Below, piece after piece: positions 61,501 through 64,000 of a stretch of 64,000 nucleotides of DNA. Under the pieces are notes generated by a model, which saw nothing but the letters and a program-made list of their open reading frames with translations, made no database searches and was not told the origin of the DNA. Within the stretch, counting starts at the first letter, position 1. Each line of letters begins with the position of its first letter. The translations under genes and the position numbers were made by a program. This stretch comes from Amphiura filiformis (lineage: Eukaryota > Echinodermata > Ophiuroidea > Amphilepidida > Amphiuridae): contig NC_092628.1 of the NCBI RefSeq assembly GCF_039555335.1, forward strand, positions 76,014,713 through 76,078,712, in the 5' to 3' direction.

Positions 61501-62778
61501 GTACCGTCCATGTATACAAACTTAGCGCGCTTCAAGTATTCAATGCTATTATAGGATACTTTGTAGCGGATCACTCTGGTTTTATGTAAAAATAATAGTG
61601 AAAGACTAGAAGTTATTGAAATATTCCTTTCCGATATGGATATTCGATTATTCAAGCACAGGTATTTTTTTTTTACTTTTTTCTACCATAAACTGATCTT
61701 ACAAATACATTAAGACACACTACATACATACATACATAAAGGTATTTATATAGCGCCTTTAAAATTTATCAAGGCGCTGAACAAGGAGAGAAAGGATGGG
61801 GAAAAAAGAAACACAGTGGAACAAGAAAGAAGCTAACTGAAAAGGCACACTGCACGTAAGCAATTCTCTTTTTGTTTTAACTGCGCGTTCGCTGCCTACT
61901 ATGTCTTTTTAAAACTCGACTCAATCCCTCGTTTAAGTGATGAATAATAATACTGTGTATTAAACTTAGAGTTTCTTTTTCACTGTAAAGTCATGTCCAC
62001 ACGTTCGGACTTAAGTCACTTATTACCGGTAAATAAGTGACTTATGTTCGACCGTGTGGACACGACTTTAGATATAAACCTTTCCATTACTACATCATAA
62101 TAAACTCAAGTATCTCTTTTTTTTTTTCAAACAGGTTTCTGTATTACAACAATCTCACATCACTCGACCATGCTTATTTTGCCACGTATTACCGCACACT
62201 GAATAAACTGTAAGCAGAAAAAATGAAAATAATTTATCTGAATTTCATTGCAATTCATTTCTTTGTCATTAAATCGATAATCGATAGGTTAAAATATCAG
62301 AAAGTTCAGCTGTTGTGGCGATTGTTGATGATTTATAATACAATTTAACACAATTTTATGGTTCCAGGCCTGTTTGACAGTACTATTACCATATTCTTTT
62401 CAAGCAAAACGTTCAACAAAATATTGCCTATGTGTTTCATAGAAAGAATAATTGGAAGTGTTTCATAGAAAGAATAATTGGAAAAACTAAAATTTGGTTT
62501 GTTCATCAGGTTTTGTGCATTTCGAGCTATAATTGAACACGCACCAGTATCTGTCTTTTTATAATATTGCCCGGTATCTTGAAAACGGCAAAACCTACAA
62601 GTGGACATGGATAGCTAAAGTCAATGATCTTTATATTTCTAGATTTATTAACTATTAATGCTATTTTTATCTATTTACTTCAATTGTTTCCCCGTGTCTT
62701 TTCTAGTCACCTGTATTACAACGATATAGTGTCAATTTCTAATGACGCTTTCAATCTAATTGCACCGAATGCTAAAGT
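42723..62778 (+). CDS. LRR multi-pass receptor, copy 2 (exons 1-15; 3' part beyond the window)
   Basis: Exons: 42723-42919, 43159-43230, 44075-44134, 44920-44988, 47576-47647, 48116-48187, 49395-49472, 50090-50161, 53534-53611, 54009-54080, 55902-55973, 59181-59324, 61073-61141, 62135-62209 and 62707-62778. All have AG/GT borders in phase 2. They encode a signal peptide, the LRR N-cap (CDICRCDSSARLVDCSG) and the LRRs equivalent to copy 1, ending at the APNAKV exon. Exons 7, 9 and 10 are 9, 3 and 6 bases shorter than in copy 1, always whole codons. Exon 3 uses a normal GT donor where copy 1 has GC. No stop interrupts the exons. Exons for the cysteine repeats and membrane domain should lie to the right of the window. 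Together with ML copy 2 it forms a second head-to-head pair. Confidence 0.85.
44350..44846. mobile_element. MITE family B, copy with internal duplication
   Basis: It shares CAATTGATCGTCGGCTTTTC, GCTACATA and AATTCGATATGTCTGATGTG with the copies at 1377 and 2906. A block of about 165 bp (44384-44548) is repeated directly at 44549-44713. The end lies in a perfect 26-bp palindrome centred on CTTAAG (44821-44846, half-site TATCCGAGCCCTT). It is in intron 3 of receptor gene 2. Confidence 0.75.
45415..45560. repeat. Foldback repeat in receptor gene 2 intron 4
   Basis: Arms CAGGGAAAATATGACACAAC and inward (AATAGGGGAATAACA, AACGTATAAA) return inversely as TTTATACGTTTGTTATTCCC and GTTGTGTCATATTTTCCCTG. 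A palindromic TTAAAAGAGTTTTTAA-like centre separates them. Confidence 0.8.
46546..46614. repeat. GC-rich palindromic duplicate
   Basis: GGGTGGGTGCGGCACGCC with its inverse GGCGTGCCGCACCC-type arm occurs twice in a row. It is a sharp GC island in AT-rich intron 4 of receptor gene 2 and can form stacked hairpins. Confidence 0.85.
47897..48110. repeat. Low-complexity GTTTT/GTTT/G-run tract before receptor exon 6
   Basis: GTTTT and GTTT arrays pass into G-runs and (GT)n, ending at the acceptor of exon 6 at 48116. The open frames across it are low-complexity artefacts. Confidence 0.9.
48771..49184. mobile_element. MITE with about 40-bp inverted termini
   Basis: The left end TGACGTGCCATGTCAAAAGG, then AGACACTTTT and GGCAGG, returns inversely at 49145-49184. 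It is in intron 6 of receptor gene 2 and absent from unit 1. It has no coding capacity. Confidence 0.8.
50800..52480 (-). mobile_element. LINE reverse-transcriptase fragment, broken and split by another element
   Basis: Read on minus, the right part (51690-52480) holds LRRIIEGMREMNLPMAM, TFDSVHSKRMFDILRAYGIS, GVLQGGTLAPFIF and the catalytic LDFADDITFLA box. The left part (50830-51090) holds the post-RT region (RLHKIWISDLER, KIRLFKAFVECVLLY). Between them sits the insertion at 51096-51686. Several frame changes show it is dead. It is in intron 8 of receptor gene 2, antisense. The clade is not assigned. Confidence 0.75.
51096..51686 (-). mobile_element. Penelope-like remnant bounded by 74-bp perfect inverted repeats
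   Basis: 51096-51169 and 51613-51686 are exact reverse complements. The interior on minus shows a start region like Penelope RTs (MGADKGKCTVVQTKDNYEQK) followed closely by a GIY-YIG-end-like region (AITDHVAQENHVINW, RRIRESIQIRKKG, SLSHVYDPLLK). The middle is missing, so it is a broken fossil. It splits the surrounding LINE. The family call is by remembered motifs. Confidence 0.6.
52555..52920. repeat. Diverged direct repeat, period about 240 bp
   Basis: TTTAAACTATTCT, ACTTCTAGCAAATATA, AACATGACCTAAA and GGGTCGCACTTT near 52565-52655 recur in the same order near 52806-52900 with changes. It is in intron 8 of receptor gene 2. The remaining 600 bp before exon 9 shows nothing recognisable. Confidence 0.65.
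54247..54356. repeat. (ATT)n microsatellite
   Basis: A near-perfect ATT array in intron 10 of receptor gene 2, followed by CAAGCGCTTCGCGCGG. The stretch 54360-55290 that follows is T-rich with a GC-rich, CGCG-bearing patch near 54940-55040. I cannot assign it. Confidence 0.95.
55300..55409. repeat. Hairpin with perfect 34-bp arms
   Basis: 55300-55333 (core AAATTAGGTATTTATTGCAA) is the exact reverse complement of 55376-55409, with a 42-base loop. CATACATACA-type repeats lie on both sides. Perfect identity suggests it is recent. Confidence 0.9.
55452..55542. repeat. (ATT)n microsatellite
   Basis: A perfect TTA/ATT array of about 90 bp in intron 10 of receptor gene 2. The sequence after it, to about 55850, ends AAATAAAATGAAACAAATGA, which looks like a LINE or SINE 3' tail of unknown family. 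Confidence 0.95.
56672..58535. repeat. Intronic region with recurrent ACCTACGAATAC motif
   Basis: The motif occurs at 56672, 57051, 57426 and 58166, and inverted (GTATTCGTAGGT) at 57018 and 58524. One-base variants are at 56862, 57795 and 57816, and a looser one is near 57390. It opens and closes the region in opposite orientations, like terminal repeats. The sequence between copies is not repeated. The matching unit 1 intron 11 is only 698 bp and lacks all of this, so it is probably a private insertion. No coding region is seen. Confidence 0.7.
58817..58994. mobile_element. Family A element, right-end fragment
   Basis: It matches the right third of 27323-28001: ATTTTAAAAATGCTGTTGTA, AACGTTTTTATGGGTTTTAT, AACCCGATGTTTATTGTTA and the end TTTTGTGTTTGATGGG. 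It is in intron 11 of receptor gene 2. Confidence 0.7.
59440..60300 (-). mobile_element. LINE 3' fragment in receptor gene 2 intron 12
   Basis: On minus, 59650-59735 reads ERLQALDFYSLKLKRAQGD then IIEAFKL. This is the conserved post-RT region of CR1-type LINEs. Flanking sequence (ILYKTHIQPH near 59830-59860) continues the match. A related stub (GAAGAGTCTCAACGAATG) is present in unit 1 at about 25150, next to the 2.5-kb insertion, so the LINE predates the duplication. Confidence 0.65.
61142..61560 (+). repeat. Decayed 43-bp splice-site array after receptor exon 13, copy 2
   Basis: It holds repeated but diverged copies of ATGGACAACCTTTTATGTAT followed by ACCAACTTAGCGCGCTTGTA. Many former donors are altered (GGAAGTA, GTTAGTA, GTAAATA). 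The authentic donor at 61142 is intact. Confidence 0.85.
61984..62073. repeat. 90-bp near-perfect foldback
   Basis: AAAGTCATGTCCACACGTTC, then GGACTTAAGTCACTTATT, returns inversely as AATAAGTGACTTATGTTCG and GTGTGGACACGACTTT. ACCGGT is at the centre. It lies 60 bp before the acceptor of exon 14 of receptor gene 2. Confidence 0.9.
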
Positions 62779-62943
62779 GTAAGTATTGACACACTTTTAT
62801 CCTACCCGGTAAAGAGGATTCATTTATTGAAAAACATGCAAAATGTGTAGTTTTCTTCTCATTGTCTTTCCATTGTAAAAATATTATGTATTTAGCACGT
62901 AAATCTTTTTGTAGTTTTATCATTAAGATATCATCGCATGCTA

Positions 62944-63112
62944 TAATGAAAGACAGAGATAAAAAAAAAAAAAAGACTAAATCGCGTCTGACATCAGGGG
63001 AAAGGCGCGCCGTGATTGGTTGCCGGCCTGCGCAGTACGGCATTTTCTATCTGCTAGTTGTCAGAATTTTAGACGTGAGCTAGTATTTTTTTTTTATCTC
63101 TGTCTTTCATTA
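62944..63112. mobile_element. MITE with the same termini as 25815-26224
   Basis: The ends TAATGAAAGACAGAGATAAA and TTATCTCTGTCTTTCATTA are flanked by TA. It is shorter inside than the 25.8-kb copy but keeps AATCGCGTCTGACATCA. It is in intron 15 of receptor gene 2, directly adjoining the Tc1-type element. Confidence 0.8.
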
Positions 63113-63114
63113 TA

Positions 63115-64000
63115 CAGTCATGGACAAAAGTTTGGAATATTTTTTTTCATAGCCCTGTTTTAATTGCGAATTTCTTACCATCAATGACCCGACAGCTATG
63201 CAAAATGGATAACGGGTGTCTGGCAAGGTCTTAGGTACCATTCCATACCACACAATATATGTAATGTAGGACAATAGCTTCTTATATGCCTGACCAATGA
63301 TCCATCGGGCATCCTTTTCGCAGTTATTTAAGCGATATGATTCATAAGGTCACATTGGCTTTTGCATTAAAGTGTGAAGAAACCAGCTTTACTTTGTTGC
63401 ATCTGTCTGTTTTATACCATATTTCTGATCATGGGGTGCGAGTTGAGCGCAGATTTATACGCCCTCGTCCCTCGTCATTGACTTACGTAATCTCGGCTAC
63501 AAACAGAAGGATATTGGTGCCGCTTTAGGAATTACATACGGTGCCGTTTCTAAAATTATGAAGAGACGTCTAGAGACCGGAACTACCACACCTAGACCAA
63601 GGTCAGGTCGGCCCCGAAAGACAACCGCCAGGGAAGACCGATCTCTCCTGAGGCTTTTGTCGCAATGGCCGCACGAAGCCTGCATCGCGGCTACGAATAG
63701 AATGGCTGAGATCCATAAACTCGCCTGTTACCATGGTTACCAGGAAACTTGTGAAAAATAGACTGGTTAGTGCAGCGCGCTTGCTTTGGTCACAGAGATA
63801 TAGGAATTTGACAGTAGGCCACTGGCGTAATGTGATCTTCAGTGACGAGGCCCGGTTCCTCCTCTACAGACAAGATGGCCGATATTCAAGGTCCGAAGAC
63901 AGGTTGGTCAAGCCCTGCTTGAGGATTATATCCTGCCTAGAGTCCAGGGAGATGGTGGTGGAATCACAGTATGGAGAGCATTTCACAGTGGATCGAAATC
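63115..64000 (+). mobile_element. Tc1/mariner-type DNA transposon, cut by the window end
   Basis: It starts CAGTCATGGACAAAAGTTTG after a TA, the usual Tc1-type terminus. From about 63490 the frame shows a helix-turn-helix (GYKQKDIGAALGITYGAVSK) and then TPRPRSGRPRKTTAREDR, the paired-like DNA-binding part of Tc1 transposases. Further on are HWRNVIFSDEARFLLYR and GGGITVWRAFHSGSKS, from the catalytic DDE domain. These pieces lie in different frames with stops between them, so the copy is inactive. It is inserted in intron 15 of receptor gene 2, sense to the gene. Confidence 0.85.

Larger units (their letters stand above)
37890..64000. repeat. Segmental duplication unit 2, right end beyond the window
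   Basis: It repeats the unit 1 order: ML gene on minus, divergent promoter, LRR receptor on plus. The left edge is recognisable near 37890, where TATCTAAGC-CAGTGTG follows the ML stop as it does at 5815. Confidence 0.85.

Overview
The window is AT-rich animal nuclear DNA. It has short exons with GT-AG introns of 0.1 to 3.4 kb, and it is dense in MITE-like inverted-repeat elements, microsatellites, LINE fragments and a Tc1-type transposon. The gene content (a leucine-rich-repeat ectodomain, ephrin-receptor-like cysteine repeats and a multi-pass membrane domain, beside an ML-domain lipid-binding protein) and the repeat load suggest a marine invertebrate deuterostome. An echinoderm is plausible, but the sequence alone does not prove it.

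The main structure is a tandem segmental duplication of a two-gene, head-to-head module. Unit 1 runs from about 5.8 to 34.0 kb and unit 2 from about 37.9 kb past the right edge. In each unit the minus-strand gene encodes a secreted 174-residue ML (MD-2-related lipid-recognition, GM2-activator-like) protein: 5834-10541 in unit 1 and 37932-41778 in unit 2. The plus-strand gene encodes an LRR multi-pass membrane receptor: 11487-34006 in unit 1 and 42723 to beyond 64000 in unit 2. The start codons of each pair lie about 945 bp apart in both units, so the intergenic stretch is probably a shared divergent promoter. All ML exons and the 15 visible LRR exons of unit 2 match unit 1 with open frames and compatible phases, so both pairs look functional. 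I assembled the gene models by hand from splice sites, phase and comparison of the two units.

The pairing of an LRR receptor with an ML-domain secreted protein recalls the vertebrate TLR4/MD-2 partnership. This is the most interesting hypothesis here, but it is inference. Other notable points are a start codon split by an intron in both ML genes, a 43-bp tandem array of duplicated 5' splice sites after LRR exon 13, two possible C-termini for the receptor, a 1.9-kb intronic region with a 12-bp motif recurring roughly every 360-380 bp, and a pair of histone-mRNA-type 3' stem-loops with no histone gene.

By region: 0-5.8 kb is intergenic and full of MITEs. 5.8-10.5 kb is ML gene 1, 10.5-11.5 kb the divergent promoter, and 11.5-34.0 kb receptor gene 1 with a 39-bp minisatellite, foldback elements, a 2.5-kb TIR element and a LINE in its introns. 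34.0-37.9 kb is intergenic with foldbacks and TTTA arrays. 37.9-41.8 kb is ML gene 2, 41.8-42.7 kb the second divergent promoter, and 42.7-62.8 kb receptor gene 2 exons 1-15. From 63.1 kb to the end is a Tc1-type transposon in intron 15; receptor gene 2's remaining exons lie outside the window.
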